NCBI RefSeq assembly: GCF_900168685.1
Contig: NZ_FVZN01000014.1
Coordinates: forward strand, 248,001 to 312,000
Direction of reading: 5' to 3'
Length of the DNA stretch: 64,000 bases
Source: Solibacillus isronensis
GTDB lineage: Bacteria > Bacillota > Bacilli > Bacillales_A > Planococcaceae
The number at the start of each line of letters is the position of its first letter. Positions within the stretch are counted from its first letter, which is position 1. Shown here in pieces: positions 42,343 to 52,330 of this stretch. The notes beneath the pieces are model-generated. The model made no database searches, had not been told where the DNA came from, and worked only from the letters and a program-made list of their open reading frames with translations. The position numbers and the translations under genes are program-made.

Positions 42343-42696
42343 ATGCTGCAAATTCCTTCTAAAACGATTCCGTATTATGAGGCTGGGATTTATTTGCCGT
42401 TGCTGTTAATTATTCTTGGAAAAGATTACACAATAGTGGAGCAAAGTCCATTCAAATTTAAAAATCCCTATTTGCAATTAATCGATGCTGTACGTATCAA
42501 AATAGAGCATGACTTAAAAGAAACGAAGGACTATTTTAAACTTCATCAGATGCGCTTAGTGAGAGGCAAGACGGATGATTTGTTTACCGAGTATCATTTT
42601 TACTTTGGGGGAATCATGGAGTGTAGAAGATATTCGAATATTCGCCTTCGTAATCAGAGTGAGTTACTTCTTGCTGAATATTTTAAAAAAAGCTGA
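42343..42696 (+). CDS. Hypothetical protein (117 aa)
   Basis: A start with ribosome site TTGGAGG and normal codon use support a real gene. The sequence is IPSKTIPYYEAGIYLPLLLIILGKDYTIVEQSPFKFKNPYLQLIDAVRIKIEHDLKETKDYF and so on. It is mixed helix with a hydrophobic patch, but no clear transmembrane segment. It vaguely recalls small Bacillales proteins of the YhjD kind, but I cannot name the family. It converges with comK, 5 bp from its stop, with no terminator between. Confidence 0.7.
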   Translation: MLQIPSKTIPYYEAGIYLPLLLIILGKDYTIVEQSPFKFKNPYLQLIDAVRIKIEHDLKETKDYFKLHQMRLVRGKTDDLFTEYHFYFGGIMECRRYSNIRLRNQSELLLAEYFKKS

Positions 42697-42701
42697 TGCT
42701 C

Positions 42702-43193
42702 TTATAAGATGGCATTGCGCTGTAAAAGCAGATATTTATAGTACATCGCAGCGCGTACATATTGCTGGTTGAAAGATTTCATATTGATATCCAGACTAAT
42801 CTCAGTATTATCCACAAAAGTTACGAGTGTATTATCACCGTCTTCACTAATATTAATAATAGGGTTCAAGGATAACCAAATATTTTGAGGTGAAAAAGGC
42901 GAAAATAGCGGGAATAAAATGCACGGATCCCCGAAATCATAGGCCACCATTATCGGTAATTTATGTTTGTTCTCTCCGAAAAATCGTCTCGCCTGATATT
43001 TGCTTGCGTCATAGGAACTTCCATGCAGACGACACGTATCGCGAATAATTTTTAAAGGTTTATACGGAGATGTAGATTGGCCGTACTTGTCCAAAATAGC
43101 AGTGTGAATTTTATCTCGATGCTGATAGGACCTCAAACAGAAGGTAGAGTTAGAAATAATGTAATTGGATTTTTGTGTTAAATTACTAATCAT
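42702..43193 (-). CDS. comK: Competence master regulator ComK
   Basis: 163 residues (ribosome site AGGGGAT). It aligns well by eye with B. subtilis ComK: PLKIIRDTCRLHGSSYDASKYQARRFFG, KLPIMVAYDFGDPCILFPLFSP, WLSLNPI, TLVTFVDNTEISLDINMKSFNQQYVRAAMYYKYLL. It ends shortly after this, so the C-terminal extension that in B. subtilis is bound by MecA/ClpC is short or missing. ComK activates late competence genes such as comFA. The divergent gap to 43381 holds A/T runs (AAAATTCTGTCATATG and TAATTTTT near 43289-43315) that could be ComK boxes, but none is perfect. Confidence 0.87.
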   Translation of the reverse strand: MISNLTQKSNYIISNSTFCLRSYQHRDKIHTAILDKYGQSTSPYKPLKIIRDTCRLHGSSYDASKYQARRFFGENKHKLPIMVAYDFGDPCILFPLFSPFSPQNIWLSLNPIINISEDGDNTLVTFVDNTEISLDINMKSFNQQYVRAAMYYKYLLLQRNAIL

Positions 43194-43380
43194 TTTGTAT
43201 CCCCTATCTTTCCTACTTTTTTAATCGCTTAAATTTTCACTATACATCTAAACTACTGCATATTTTGCTAAAAATCAACATTATATTTAGAAAATTCTGT
43301 CATATGATAATTTTTCAGAATATATTGCAAATTAAATGACTTTTAATTTATAATGGTTAAAAGAGGTCGAGGTGATATCG

Positions 43381-43620
43381 ATGGATAAATATTATTCGTA
43401 TACAGACTTTTTAAAAGCGGTTAGTCAGCAGTCCACTGAACATCATGCAGAGAAGCTATTGAATGAAATTTATTTAGATTTATTTATTAGTCGGTTGCAG
43501 CGGATGCAACGTATTGAACAATTAAAGTTACTTATCGATACATCGTTAGATCAAAAGAACGAACAAGCATTTCACAGCTATACTACAGAGTTAAAAGAGT
43601 TATTGGAAACTGTTTCTTAG
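43381..43620 (+). CDS. IDEAL-domain protein
   Basis: 79 residues from ATG 43381 (site CGAGGTGA). The C-terminal half SRLQRMQRIEQLKLLIDTSLDQKNEQAFHSYTTELKELLE fits the short helical IDEAL domain found in small Bacillales regulators such as the YpiB group. The N-terminus is HYF-rich and short. It is divergent from comK and may share its control region. Function unknown. Confidence 0.7.
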   Translation: MDKYYSYTDFLKAVSQQSTEHHAEKLLNEIYLDLFISRLQRMQRIEQLKLLIDTSLDQKNEQAFHSYTTELKELLETVS

Positions 43621-43622
43621 AG

Positions 43623-43650
43623 GCCATCCTATTCAGGTGGCTTTTTTTTA
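43623..43650 (+). terminator. Terminator of the IDEAL gene
   Basis: GCCATC / GGTGGC short stem (one wobble), then TTTTTTTT. Confidence 0.7.
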
Positions 43651-43676
43651 TGGGCAAGCAGTTGGTTCCGGTTGTT

Positions 43677-43850
43677 TTCTAATAAGTAATAGAAAGTTTC
43701 TAATAAAACTAAAATAGTTCTAATAAATTGGTTAGTTTCTAATAAAAAGGATAATTCTTCTAATAAATGCTCGAGATTTTCAAATAACCGGTCCCGAACT
43801 TCTAATAAGTCACCGAACTTTTCTAATATCCGCAACCAAGGTTCTAATAA
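43677..43850. repeat. 21-bp phased array (nine units, TTCTAATAA core)
   Basis: TTCTAATAA-like cores begin at 43677, 43698, 43718, 43737, 43758, 43779, 43800, 43821 and 43842, again 19-21 bp apart. On the minus strand the core is TTATTAGAA, the same variant seen inside the 11.4 and 17.6 kb arrays. It lies between the IDEAL gene terminator and uvrB. A minus-strand reading gives repeating LLE heptads but lacks a ribosome site. Confidence 0.65.
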
Positions 43851-43974
43851 ACCCAGCCCACCAAAAACACACAACAATACAAAATTCGAATGTACGTTCG
43901 CAATTTTATCGTAAATTAAAAACGGGTATGTTAAAATAGAAGATAATATAAGTGACAGAAAGGACAATCTGAAT

Positions 43975-45957
43975 ATGACAGAAACATTTACAATACAGTC
44001 CGCCTATCAGCCTGCCGGGGATCAGCCGGAAGCGATTAAACAGCTCATACAAGGGGTTAAAGAAGGCAAGCGTCACCAGACATTACTTGGGGCGACAGGT
44101 ACAGGTAAAACATTTACGATTTCCAATGTAATTAAAGAAGTAAATAAGCCGACGCTGGTGATGGCACACAATAAAACACTGGCCGGCCAGTTATATAGTG
44201 AGTTTAAAGAATTTTTCCCGGACAATGCGGTTGAGTATTTCGTCAGCTACTATGACTATTTCCAGCCGGAAGCGTATGTACCGCAAACCGATACGTATAT
44301 TGAAAAGGATTCAAGTATAAATGAAGAAATCGATAAATTGCGCCACTCGGCAACGACAGCGTTATTTGAACGGAAAGACGTCATTATTATCGCGTCCGTA
44401 TCGTGTATTTACGGTCTCGGTAATCCGGAAGAATATCGTGAAATGGTAGTTTCCATTCGTACAGGAATGGAAATCGAGCGCAATCAGCTATTGCGTAAAT
44501 TAGTCGACATTCAATATGAACGTAATGATATTAACTTTACACGCGGTACGTTCCGAGTGCGCGGGGATGTTGTCGAGATTTTCCCGGCGTCACGCGATGA
44601 ACACTGTATCCGTATCGAATTTTTCGGTGATGAAGTAGACCGGATCCGTGAAGTGGATGCACTAACGGGCGAAATTTTAGGGGATCGTCAGCACGTAGCG
44701 ATTTTCCCGGCATCCCACTTCGTAACCCGCGAAGAAAAGATGAAAATTGCTATTGAAAATATCGAAAAAGAGCTGGAGGAGCGTCTTGCTGTCCTTCGTT
44801 CGGAAGACCGTTTACTGGAAGCGCAGCGCCTGGAGCAACGGACAAACTACGATTTGGAAATGATGAAGGAAATGGGCTTTTGCTCAGGTATCGAAAACTA
44901 TTCGCGCCATTTAACATTGCGTGAAGCGGGGGCGACACCGTATACATTACTCGATTACTTCCCAGAAGACTTTTTGCTTGTTGTTGATGAAAGCCATGTT
45001 ACATTACCGCAAGTACGTGGTATGTATAATGGAGACCAGGCTCGTAAAGGGGTATTGGTCGAACATGGTTTCCGTCTGCCGTCCGCATTGGATAACCGCC
45101 CGCTAATGTTTGACGAATTCCAGTCAAAAGTAAACCAGGCGATTTATGTGTCGGCAACACCGGGCCCATACGAATTGGAGCACACACCGGATATGGTAGA
45201 GCAGATTATTCGTCCGACAGGGCTGCTTGATCCGACAATTGATATCCGTCCGATTGAAGGACAGATTGATGACTTGATCGATGAAATCCATGAGCGCATC
45301 CGTCGTAATGAACGGACATTAGTCACGACATTAACGAAGAAAATGTCCGAAGATTTATCGAGCTATTTAAAGGAAATGGGCTTGAAAGTCGAATACTTGC
45401 ACTCGGAAATCAAAACGCTGGAACGGATCGAAATTATCCGGGAGCTTCGTAAAGGAACCTATGATGTACTGATCGGCATTAACTTATTAAGGGAAGGTCT
45501 TGATATTCCCGAAGTATCACTTGTCGCGATTTTGGATGCGGACAAGGAAGGGTTCCTGCGTTCGGAACGTTCACTCATTCAAACAATTGGACGTGCTGCA
45601 CGTAACTCGAACGGTCATGTCATTATGTATGCCAATAATATGACGGATTCAATGACAAAGGCGATCGGTGAAACGAAGCGCCGTCGTGAAATTCAAATTG
45701 CCTACAATGAAGAACATGGTATTACACCGAAAACGATTATTAAAAAGATTCCTGATATTATCCGCGCAACACAAGCTGCGGAAGTGGAAGAAACATATAT
45801 TACAAAAGTGACAGGCGGCAAAAAGCTGACGAAAAAAGAGCTGGAGAAGCTTGTTGCGACATTGCAAGTTGAAATGAAAGAAGCCGCAAAAGCGCTGGAC
45901 TTTGAACGCGCGGCTGAATTACGTGACATGATATTTGAATTGAAATCAGAAGGGTGA
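43975..45957 (+). CDS. uvrB: UvrABC excinuclease subunit B
   Basis: 660 residues (ribosome site AAAGGA). Walker [13 protein letters not shown] (about 37-48), the DNA-strand-wedging hairpin region [23 protein letters not shown], helicase boxes LLVVDESHV and [10 protein letters not shown]-type [10 protein letters not shown], and the C-terminal UVR domain ([30 protein letters not shown]) for UvrC contact are all present. It verifies damage delivered by UvrA. Its stop overlaps the first possible uvrA start. Upstream is the 43.7-kb array. I did not find a LexA box. Confidence 0.97.
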   Translation: MTETFTIQSAYQPAGDQPEAIKQLIQGVKEGKRHQTLLGATGTGKTFTISNVIKEVNKPTLVMAHNKTLAGQLYSEFKEFFPDNAVEYFVSYYDYFQPEAYVPQTDTYIEKDSSINEEIDKLRHSATTALFERKDVIIIASVSCIYGLGNPEEYREMVVSIRTGMEIERNQLLRKLVDIQYERNDINFTRGTFRVRGDVVEIFPASRDEHCIRIEFFGDEVDRIREVDALTGEILGDRQHVAIFPASHFVTREEKMKIAIENIEKELEERLAVLRSEDRLLEAQRLEQRTNYDLEMMKEMGFCSGIENYSRHLTLREAGATPYTLLDYFPEDFLLVVDESHVTLPQVRGMYNGDQARKGVLVEHGFRLPSALDNRPLMFDEFQSKVNQAIYVSATPGPYELEHTPDMVEQIIRPTGLLDPTIDIRPIEGQIDDLIDEIHERIRRNERTLVTTLTKKMSEDLSSYLKEMGLKVEYLHSEIKTLERIEIIRELRKGTYDVLIGINLLREGLDIPEVSLVAILDADKEGFLRSERSLIQTIGRAARNSNGHVIMYANNMTDSMTKAIGETKRRREIQIAYNEEHGITPKTIIKKIPDIIRATQAAEVEETYITKVTGGKKLTKKELEKLVATLQVEMKEAAKALDFERAAELRDMIFELKSEG

Positions 45958-45962
45958 ACAAT

Positions 45963-48830
45963 GTGAAAAATACAGAAATTGTCGTACAAGGTGCACGAGC
46001 GCATAATTTAAAAAATATTGATGTCACAATTCCTCGCGATAAAATTGTCGTTGTGACAGGGCTTTCAGGTTCCGGTAAATCTTCACTGGCATTCGATACG
46101 ATTTATGCGGAGGGGCAGCGTCGTTATGTCGAATCATTGTCTGCATATGCACGACAATTTTTAGGACAGATGGACAAGCCGGATGTCGATACAATTGAAG
46201 GTTTATCACCGGCCATTTCGATTGACCAAAAGACGACGAGCCGTAACCCGCGCTCGACTGTCGGAACAGTAACGGAAATTTACGATTATTTGCGACTGCT
46301 TTTTGCTCGTATCGGAAAACCTTATTGCCCGACACATGGAATTGAAATTACTTCCCAAACGGTTGAGCAAATGGTCGACCGCCTGATGGAATATCCGGAG
46401 CGTACGAAAATGCAGCTTCTTGCCCCTGTAATTGAAGGGAAAAAAGGAACGCATGTAAAACTGCTTGAAGACTTGAAAAAACAAGGCTTTGTGCGTATTC
46501 GTGTAAACGGGGAACTGCGTGATCTCGATGACAATATCGAGCTGGATAAAAATAAAAAGCACACAATTGAAGTAGTTGTGGACCGTGTTGTCGTAAAAGA
46601 GGGCAATGAAACACGTTTAAGTGATTCCCTTGAAGCAGCGCTCAGAATTGCGGATGGCCGCGTTCTAGTCGATGTCATCGATCATGAGGAACTGTTATTC
46701 AGTGAGCATCATGCATGTCCGCTATGCGGCTTTTCGATTGGTGAACTTGAGCCGCGCATGTTTTCATTCAACAGTCCATTCGGGGCTTGCCCTACATGTG
46801 ACGGGCTTGGAAGCAAGGCGAAGGCCGATATCGATTTAGTTATTCACAACTGGGATTTAACCTTGCTTGAAAATGCGATTGCACCATGGGAATCCGTATC
46901 ATCCAACTATTACCCGCAGCTGTTGGCATCTGTGTGTAAACATTACAATATTCCAATGGATGTGCCGGTAAAGGATATTCCTAAAGAGAAAATGGACAAA
47001 ATTTTATACGGGTCAGGAAAAGAGAAAATTTTATTCGAATATACGAATGATTATGGCCGAATGCATAAAAAGAATATGGAGTTTGAAGGTGTTATCGCGA
47101 ATATCGAGCGCCGCTTTACAGATTCTACTTCGGACTATGTGCGTGAATCGATGCAAAAATACATGACTGAACAGCCGTGTGCTACTTGTAAAGGGCACCG
47201 TCTGAAAAAGGAAACGCTAGCAGTAAAAATTAAAGACCAAAACATTTCGGAAGCGACACGCCACTCCATTCAGGAAATGTATGAGTTCTTTAGTTCAGTA
47301 GAATTAACGGAAAAAGAACGCCAGATTGCGAATTTAATTATTCGTGAAGTTATTGAACGACTGAAGTTCTTATTGGACGTTGGTTTGAACTACTTAACAC
47401 TTGCACGGTCTGCTGGAACATTATCCGGCGGGGAAGCACAGCGTATTCGACTGGCAACACAGATCGGTTCCCGCTTAACAGGTGTCCTTTATATTTTGGA
47501 CGAGCCGTCAATCGGGCTGCATCAGCGTGATAACGACCGGTTAATTAATACACTTGTAAATATGCGTGATCTCGGTAATACATTAATTATCGTAGAGCAT
47601 GATGAAGATACGATGATGGCAGCGGACCATTTAATCGATATCGGACCGGGTGCCGGTGTACATGGCGGTCAAGTCATTGCGCAAGGGACACCAAAGCAAG
47701 TAATGAAAAACAAAGAGTCGATTACCGGTCAATATTTAAGTGGGAAGAAATTTATTCCGCTACCGCTTGAACGTCGTAAATCAGATGGCCGAAAAATAAA
47801 AATTAAAGGCGCTTCTGAAAATAACTTGAAAAATGTCAGTGTCGATATTCCATTAGGGCAGTTCATCGCCGTTACAGGTGTATCAGGTTCCGGTAAATCG
47901 ACATTGGTCAATGAAATTTTATATAAGTCGCTCGCATCAAAACTGAACCGGGCAAAAGTCAAACCGGGCAAGCATAAAACAATAGAAGGTTTAGAACAAC
48001 TGGAAAAAGTAATCGATGTGGACCAATCGCCAATCGGCCGTACACCGCGTTCAAACCCTGCAACATATATTGGCGTATTCGATGATATTCGCGATGTTTT
48101 TGCGATGACGAATGAAGCGAAAGTGCGCGGCTATAAAAAAGGACGTTTCTCGTTCAACGTAAAAGGCGGACGTTGTGAAGCATGCCGCGGAGACGGCATT
48201 ATTAAAATCGAGATGCACTTCTTGCCTGATGTATACGTACCGTGTGAAGTTTGTCACGGGAAGCGATATAACCGTGAAACACTTGAAGTAAAATATAAAG
48301 ATAAAAATATTTCCGATATTTTGGAGATGACAGTAGAAGATGCGTTGGAGTTTTTCGGGAACTTGCCAAAAATTCAGCGTAAACTGCAAACGATTGTCGA
48401 TGTCGGTCTTGGCTATGTGAAGCTTGGTCAGCCTGCGACAACATTATCTGGCGGTGAAGCACAACGTGTAAAATTGGCGTCGGAATTGCATCGTCGTTCA
48501 ACCGGCAAATCATTTTATATTTTGGATGAGCCAACGACCGGTTTGCATGCGGATGATATTTCCCGTTTATTGATTGTACTGCAGCGCTTAGTTGAAAACG
48601 GAGAGACCGTGCTTGTTATTGAGCATAATCTCGATGTAATCAAAACAGCCGACCATATTATTGATTTAGGTCCTGAAGGCGGCGAAGGTGGCGGTACAAT
48701 TTTAGCGACAGGTACACCGGAGAAAATTGCCGAAGTGGAAGAAAGCTATACTGGACGTTACTTAAAACCGATTCTGGAACGTGATCGTGAGCGTATGGAA
48801 TCAAGAATTAAAGAAGCGCAAAATAAATAG
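45963..48830 (+). CDS. uvrA: UvrABC excinuclease subunit A
   Basis: 955 residues from GTG 45963, chosen for 8-bp spacing to GAAGGG. The overlapping GTG at 45954 would add three residues. Two ABC ATPase modules: Walker [10 protein letters not shown] (about 30) and GVSGSGKST (about 640), signatures [16 protein letters not shown] and [16 protein letters not shown]. Zinc modules are CPLC...CPTC, CATC and CEAC..CEVC. The dimer scans DNA for bulky lesions and loads UvrB. It is co-transcribed with uvrB. Confidence 0.97.
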   Translation: MKNTEIVVQGARAHNLKNIDVTIPRDKIVVVTGLSGSGKSSLAFDTIYAEGQRRYVESLSAYARQFLGQMDKPDVDTIEGLSPAISIDQKTTSRNPRSTVGTVTEIYDYLRLLFARIGKPYCPTHGIEITSQTVEQMVDRLMEYPERTKMQLLAPVIEGKKGTHVKLLEDLKKQGFVRIRVNGELRDLDDNIELDKNKKHTIEVVVDRVVVKEGNETRLSDSLEAALRIADGRVLVDVIDHEELLFSEHHACPLCGFSIGELEPRMFSFNSPFGACPTCDGLGSKAKADIDLVIHNWDLTLLENAIAPWESVSSNYYPQLLASVCKHYNIPMDVPVKDIPKEKMDKILYGSGKEKILFEYTNDYGRMHKKNMEFEGVIANIERRFTDSTSDYVRESMQKYMTEQPCATCKGHRLKKETLAVKIKDQNISEATRHSIQEMYEFFSSVELTEKERQIANLIIREVIERLKFLLDVGLNYLTLARSAGTLSGGEAQRIRLATQIGSRLTGVLYILDEPSIGLHQRDNDRLINTLVNMRDLGNTLIIVEHDEDTMMAADHLIDIGPGAGVHGGQVIAQGTPKQVMKNKESITGQYLSGKKFIPLPLERRKSDGRKIKIKGASENNLKNVSVDIPLGQFIAVTGVSGSGKSTLVNEILYKSLASKLNRAKVKPGKHKTIEGLEQLEKVIDVDQSPIGRTPRSNPATYIGVFDDIRDVFAMTNEAKVRGYKKGRFSFNVKGGRCEACRGDGIIKIEMHFLPDVYVPCEVCHGKRYNRETLEVKYKDKNISDILEMTVEDALEFFGNLPKIQRKLQTIVDVGLGYVKLGQPATTLSGGEAQRVKLASELHRRSTGKSFYILDEPTTGLHADDISRLLIVLQRLVENGETVLVIEHNLDVIKTADHIIDLGPEGGEGGGTILATGTPEKIAEVEESYTGRYLKPILERDRERMESRIKEAQNK

Positions 48831-48864
48831 ATTGAAAAACTAAGAGCGCAAACGAAACTTTTCG

Positions 48865-48915
48865 TCCTCCCTCCTCGTATAATAACTATATACGAAGCAG
48901 AGGGAGGAATTTTTT
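48865..48915 (+). promoter_or_regulatory. Terminator-like hairpin that contains the yvlB ribosome site
   Basis: TCCTCCCTC (48865-48873) pairs perfectly with GAGGGAGGA (48900-48908), and CGTATA pairs with TATACG inside it. The 3' arm is the Shine-Dalgarno of the next gene, and ATTTTTTT follows before its ATG (48917). The same sequence can therefore end uvrBA transcription or hide the yvlB start. Confidence 0.75.
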
Positions 48916-48916
48916 T

Positions 48917-50131
48917 ATGCAAGAAGAACGTAAACGCATTTTGAAATTAGTTGAAAGCGGTACAATTACGGCAGAAGAGGCGATTGTATTACTCGAAAAA
49001 TTGTCGTCGGAAAAGGAATCCACTCCATCACAAGCAGCACCAATCGAGCAACCGGTTTTTGAAGAAAAGTTTGAGGAAGAGCCGCATAAGGCAGAACCAA
49101 TTTTTGAAGAGCAAAAAGAAAAACGTAAAACAACAGGATTTGAAGATATTTTCGGCAAGTCATTTAACGATAAAGAATTCAATAAAAAAATGGACGAGTT
49201 TATGGGCGATATTAAGCAGGATTTATCGCAATTCAGCACACGCATGACAGGATTAGTCGGTGCAGCTTTATCGAAATTTAAAGAGCTTGATATTGATACA
49301 CCGTTCGGAGAAAAAGTGGAATTCACTAAAACGTATGCTTACCCTGTAGCTGATGTTAAAGGGGTAGAGCTTGAAATTGCCAATGGTAAAGTCGATATCG
49401 TACGTGCAACGGATGATTTAGTTACTGTAAATGTGACAGGGAAAACACCGCTAAAAGGTACTGAGGAAGAAACGATTGCACAGGCAACGGAAAACATGTC
49501 GAAGCTGACAAATGATAAATTATTTATCCAATCAACAAATAAATTTGCGCAAGTGAAAGTACAAGTAGCTATTCCAGAAAAACATTATGACGTAATAATC
49601 GCAAAATTATTAACAGGCAGTGTTTCAATCGAGCAGGTTGATGCAAAGTTAGTAAAAGCGCGTACACATAACGGCGTAATCCATCTGGAAAATGCGACAT
49701 TTGATCATGCGGAACTGCAAACGAGCAATGGTGCAGTAGAAGCCCGTCATATTAAAGGTGAAGATTTGGAAATCGGCACAGCAAATGGCCGTATTTACGT
49801 TGACGGCGAATTAAATGAAGTTGAAGCTGAATCGATGAATGGACATGTTGTCATTACAACAACAAGTGCGGAAGCGCATAAAATCAAGGCACGTGCACTA
49901 GCAGGTTCAGTAGAAATCTATGTACCGAAAACAGTCGCACTAGACGGCCAGGTTTTCTCAAACTTCGGAAAAGCAGATATCGGTTTAAGTGATGTCCTTG
50001 TTACAGAAGAAGAGGAGCAATTCCTGTCAAAATCAGTCCGTTTCACAAAAGAACTGGAAGGTGCTAAACTCCTGAAATTAGTAGGGGAATCTCGCACAGG
50101 AACAGTACTAGTACGTTATACACTGCAATAG
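48917..50131 (+). CDS. yvlB: DUF4097 beta-repeat protein, YvlB-like
   Basis: 404 residues. The N-terminal helical domain EERKRILKLVESGTITAEEAIVLLEKL (SHOCT-like) is followed by an acidic linker (35-90). A long right-handed beta-repeat region (about 140-400) has repeated short strands of the type VELEIANGKVDIV, KARTHNGVIHLENATFDHAELQTSNGAVEARHIKGEDLEIGTANGRIYVDGEL. Such proteins (YvlB, LiaG) occur in cell-envelope stress operons. No signal or anchor is seen. It lies next to uvrA as yvlB does in B. subtilis. Function remains uncertain. Confidence 0.82.
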   Translation: MQEERKRILKLVESGTITAEEAIVLLEKLSSEKESTPSQAAPIEQPVFEEKFEEEPHKAEPIFEEQKEKRKTTGFEDIFGKSFNDKEFNKKMDEFMGDIKQDLSQFSTRMTGLVGAALSKFKELDIDTPFGEKVEFTKTYAYPVADVKGVELEIANGKVDIVRATDDLVTVNVTGKTPLKGTEEETIAQATENMSKLTNDKLFIQSTNKFAQVKVQVAIPEKHYDVIIAKLLTGSVSIEQVDAKLVKARTHNGVIHLENATFDHAELQTSNGAVEARHIKGEDLEIGTANGRIYVDGELNEVEAESMNGHVVITTTSAEAHKIKARALAGSVEIYVPKTVALDGQVFSNFGKADIGLSDVLVTEEEEQFLSKSVRFTKELEGAKLLKLVGESRTGTVLVRYTLQ

Positions 50132-50188
50132 GCGCAGGATTTACCAGGATTCGTAATTTCAAAGCACAAAAAACTCTTCTATAAAATC

Positions 50189-50232
50189 AGGCATCCATCT
50201 TCTCATAAAGAATTTGGATGCCTTTTATTTTG
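50189..50232 (+). terminator. yvlB terminator
   Basis: GGCATCCA (50190-50197) / TGGATGCC (50215-50222), then TTTTATTTTG. Confidence 0.88.
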
Positions 50233-50634
50233 TTTTTCGCCAAATCTCCAATTAAAAGTCAGAAACTGCCCCGTTCCTACATGGAAAAATACCTTTTCTA
50301 AAATAACCCCTCAAAATACCACAATAATCCAAATACTGAGAAGGGTTTTCAGTGAAAACGTCGAATAATTAAAAATAGTGTAGAGTATTTTATTATATTA
50401 AAAACATTTCATACTTTAACAAATACATTACGAAAACCAAAAAAATAGGTGTATTTCTATGAAAATTTAGTAACAAATGATTTTTTGTAATGTTGTCATG
50501 GCAGTCCAGAAAGCCTGAAAACAAGGCGGGGCTTACATTGAAAAGAAAATGTAATAAAATTTGAGCCTGAAAATGCTATAATGGGTAAGACTAAAATTTA
50601 AAAAACTAGATATTGAGCTTAGGTGGTTTCGTGA
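50233..50634. promoter_or_regulatory. ftsEX upstream region
   Basis: An AT-rich gap without genes. An extended -10 TG-C-TATAAT (50574-50582) lies 53 bp before ftsE, with no good -35. Nothing else is recognised. Confidence 0.5.
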
Positions 50635-51321
50635 ATGATTGAAATGAATAATGTAGTGAAGAAGTATCCTAATGGGGTCGTCGCCGCAAACGGGATTACG
50701 GTTCATATAAAAAAGGGTGAATTTGTGTATATAGTTGGCCCGAGTGGAGCAGGTAAATCGACATTCATTAAGTTGATGTACCGTGAAGAAAAACCGACTT
50801 CCGGCGATGTCATCATTAATGGCATAAATTTGAGAACGCTAAAAAATAATCGCGTACCTCATTTACGCCGTCATCTTGGTGTCGTCTTCCAGGACTTTAA
50901 ATTATTGCCGCGCTTAACTGTATATGAAAATGTAGCGTTCGCGATGGAAGTAATTGAAGAACAGCCAAGTGTCATTCGTAAAAGGGTAATGGAAGTACTC
51001 GAACTGGTGGGATTAAAGCATAAAGTGCGAATGCTGCCGAATGAGCTGTCAGGTGGGGAACAGCAGCGCGTTGCAATTGCCCGCTCGATTGTCAACCGTC
51101 CGAAAGTTATGATTGCGGATGAACCTACAGGAAATTTAGACCCGGAAACTTCGTGGGAAATTATGAATATTTTTGAGGAAATCAATCGCCAAGGTACAAC
51201 GATTTTGATGGCAACACATAACCGTGAAATCGTAAATACTGTGCGTAAAAGAGTTATTGCCATTGAAGGCGGAATGATCGTCCGTGACGAGTACGGAGGT
51301 GACTACGGCTATGAAAACTAG
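50635..51321 (+). CDS. ftsE: Cell-division ABC transporter ATPase FtsE
   Basis: 228 residues (ribosome site AGGTGG). Walker A GPSGAGKST (about 36), signature LSGGEQQR (about 138), Walker B VMIADEPTGNLD. With FtsX it uses ATP to activate an extracellular peptidoglycan hydrolase. It overlaps ftsX by 11 bp. The cytochrome gene cccB that precedes ftsE in B. subtilis is not here. Confidence 0.97.
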   Translation: MIEMNNVVKKYPNGVVAANGITVHIKKGEFVYIVGPSGAGKSTFIKLMYREEKPTSGDVIINGINLRTLKNNRVPHLRRHLGVVFQDFKLLPRLTVYENVAFAMEVIEEQPSVIRKRVMEVLELVGLKHKVRMLPNELSGGEQQRVAIARSIVNRPKVMIADEPTGNLDPETSWEIMNIFEEINRQGTTILMATHNREIVNTVRKRVIAIEGGMIVRDEYGGDYGYEN

Positions 51322-52207
51322 AACGATTGCCCGTCATTTCCGTGAGAGTTTTAAATCATTGGGCCGTAACAGCTGGATGACACTCGCTTCAATCAGTGCT
51401 GTAACGGTCACATTATTATTGGTCGGTGTATTTGCTGCGATTATGATGAATTTAAACAAAGTCGCTTCCGATTTGGAAAACGATGTTGAAATTCGTGTCA
51501 TGATCGATATTATTCCGGAAGCGGAAGAAGCAAAACTCGCAGAAGAACAGCTTCTTGACGAGATTCATAATATGCCGGATGTCGAGGAAGTTACATATTC
51601 TTCTAAAGAACAAGAATTAAGTAAGTTAATCAAAGATTTTGGTGATGAATTAAGTTTATTCGAACAGAACAACCCGTTATACAATGTGCTGTACGTAAAA
51701 GCTGTCGATCCTTTGAAAACAGCTGATGTCGCAAAAAAAATTGATAGCTTAGACAATACTTTTGAAGTGAAATATGGCGAAGGTAAAGTAGAAAAACTAT
51801 TTAACTTCTTGGAAATCGCTCGTAATGTTGGACTCGTATTGATTTTAGGACTGCTGTTTACAGCGATGTTCTTAATCTCTAATACAATACGCATTACGAT
51901 TATTGCACGTAAAGATGAAATTGAAATTATGAAGCTTGTAGGGGCTACAAATTCTTTCGTCCGCATTCCATTTGTACTGGAAGGAATGTGGCTTGGTTTG
52001 ATTGGATCTATTATTCCAGTTGCAGCCGTTACAATTGCTTATTACAATATTTACGATTTATTGGCACCTCGATTAAAAGGGGAATTATTCCAAATGTTAG
52101 AAGTAATACCACTTATGTACCAGGTGAACGGATTAATTATCTTCATCGGGATGTTCATCGGTATATGGGGTAGTTTCATGTCAGTTCGTAAGTTTTTAAA
52201 AGTATAA
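51311..52207 (+). CDS. ftsX: Cell-division ABC transporter permease FtsX
   Basis: 298 residues from ATG 51311 (ribosome site GGAGGTG inside ftsE). One N-terminal transmembrane helix (about 25-45), an extracellular loop (about 50-165), and three C-terminal helices are visible, with the FtsX box LVLILGLLFTAMFLISNTIRITIIARKDEIEIMKLVGAT. The outer loop touches the hydrolase. The next gene, 123 bp on, encodes a coiled-coil M23 peptidase, a natural partner. Confidence 0.96.
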   Translation: MKTRTIARHFRESFKSLGRNSWMTLASISAVTVTLLLVGVFAAIMMNLNKVASDLENDVEIRVMIDIIPEAEEAKLAEEQLLDEIHNMPDVEEVTYSSKEQELSKLIKDFGDELSLFEQNNPLYNVLYVKAVDPLKTADVAKKIDSLDNTFEVKYGEGKVEKLFNFLEIARNVGLVLILGLLFTAMFLISNTIRITIIARKDEIEIMKLVGATNSFVRIPFVLEGMWLGLIGSIIPVAAVTIAYYNIYDLLAPRLKGELFQMLEVIPLMYQVNGLIIFIGMFIGIWGSFMSVRKFLKV

Positions 52208-52330
52208 CTTCTTTCAGCGACTGTCACACATTGCCAAGGCAAAATTGACAATGACGAAAAAAGTGGGAAGTGGCTTGTTTGTCAAGACAAAAAGAGCCAC
52301 TATTACCCATGCATTTAGGGGGAAAAGTTT

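Noticed and set aside
43629-43967. Minus-strand open frame of 112 codons with LLE heptads before uvrB
   Set aside because: Same explanation as the 17.8 kb frame. It also overlaps the IDEAL gene terminator and the uvrB upstream region.
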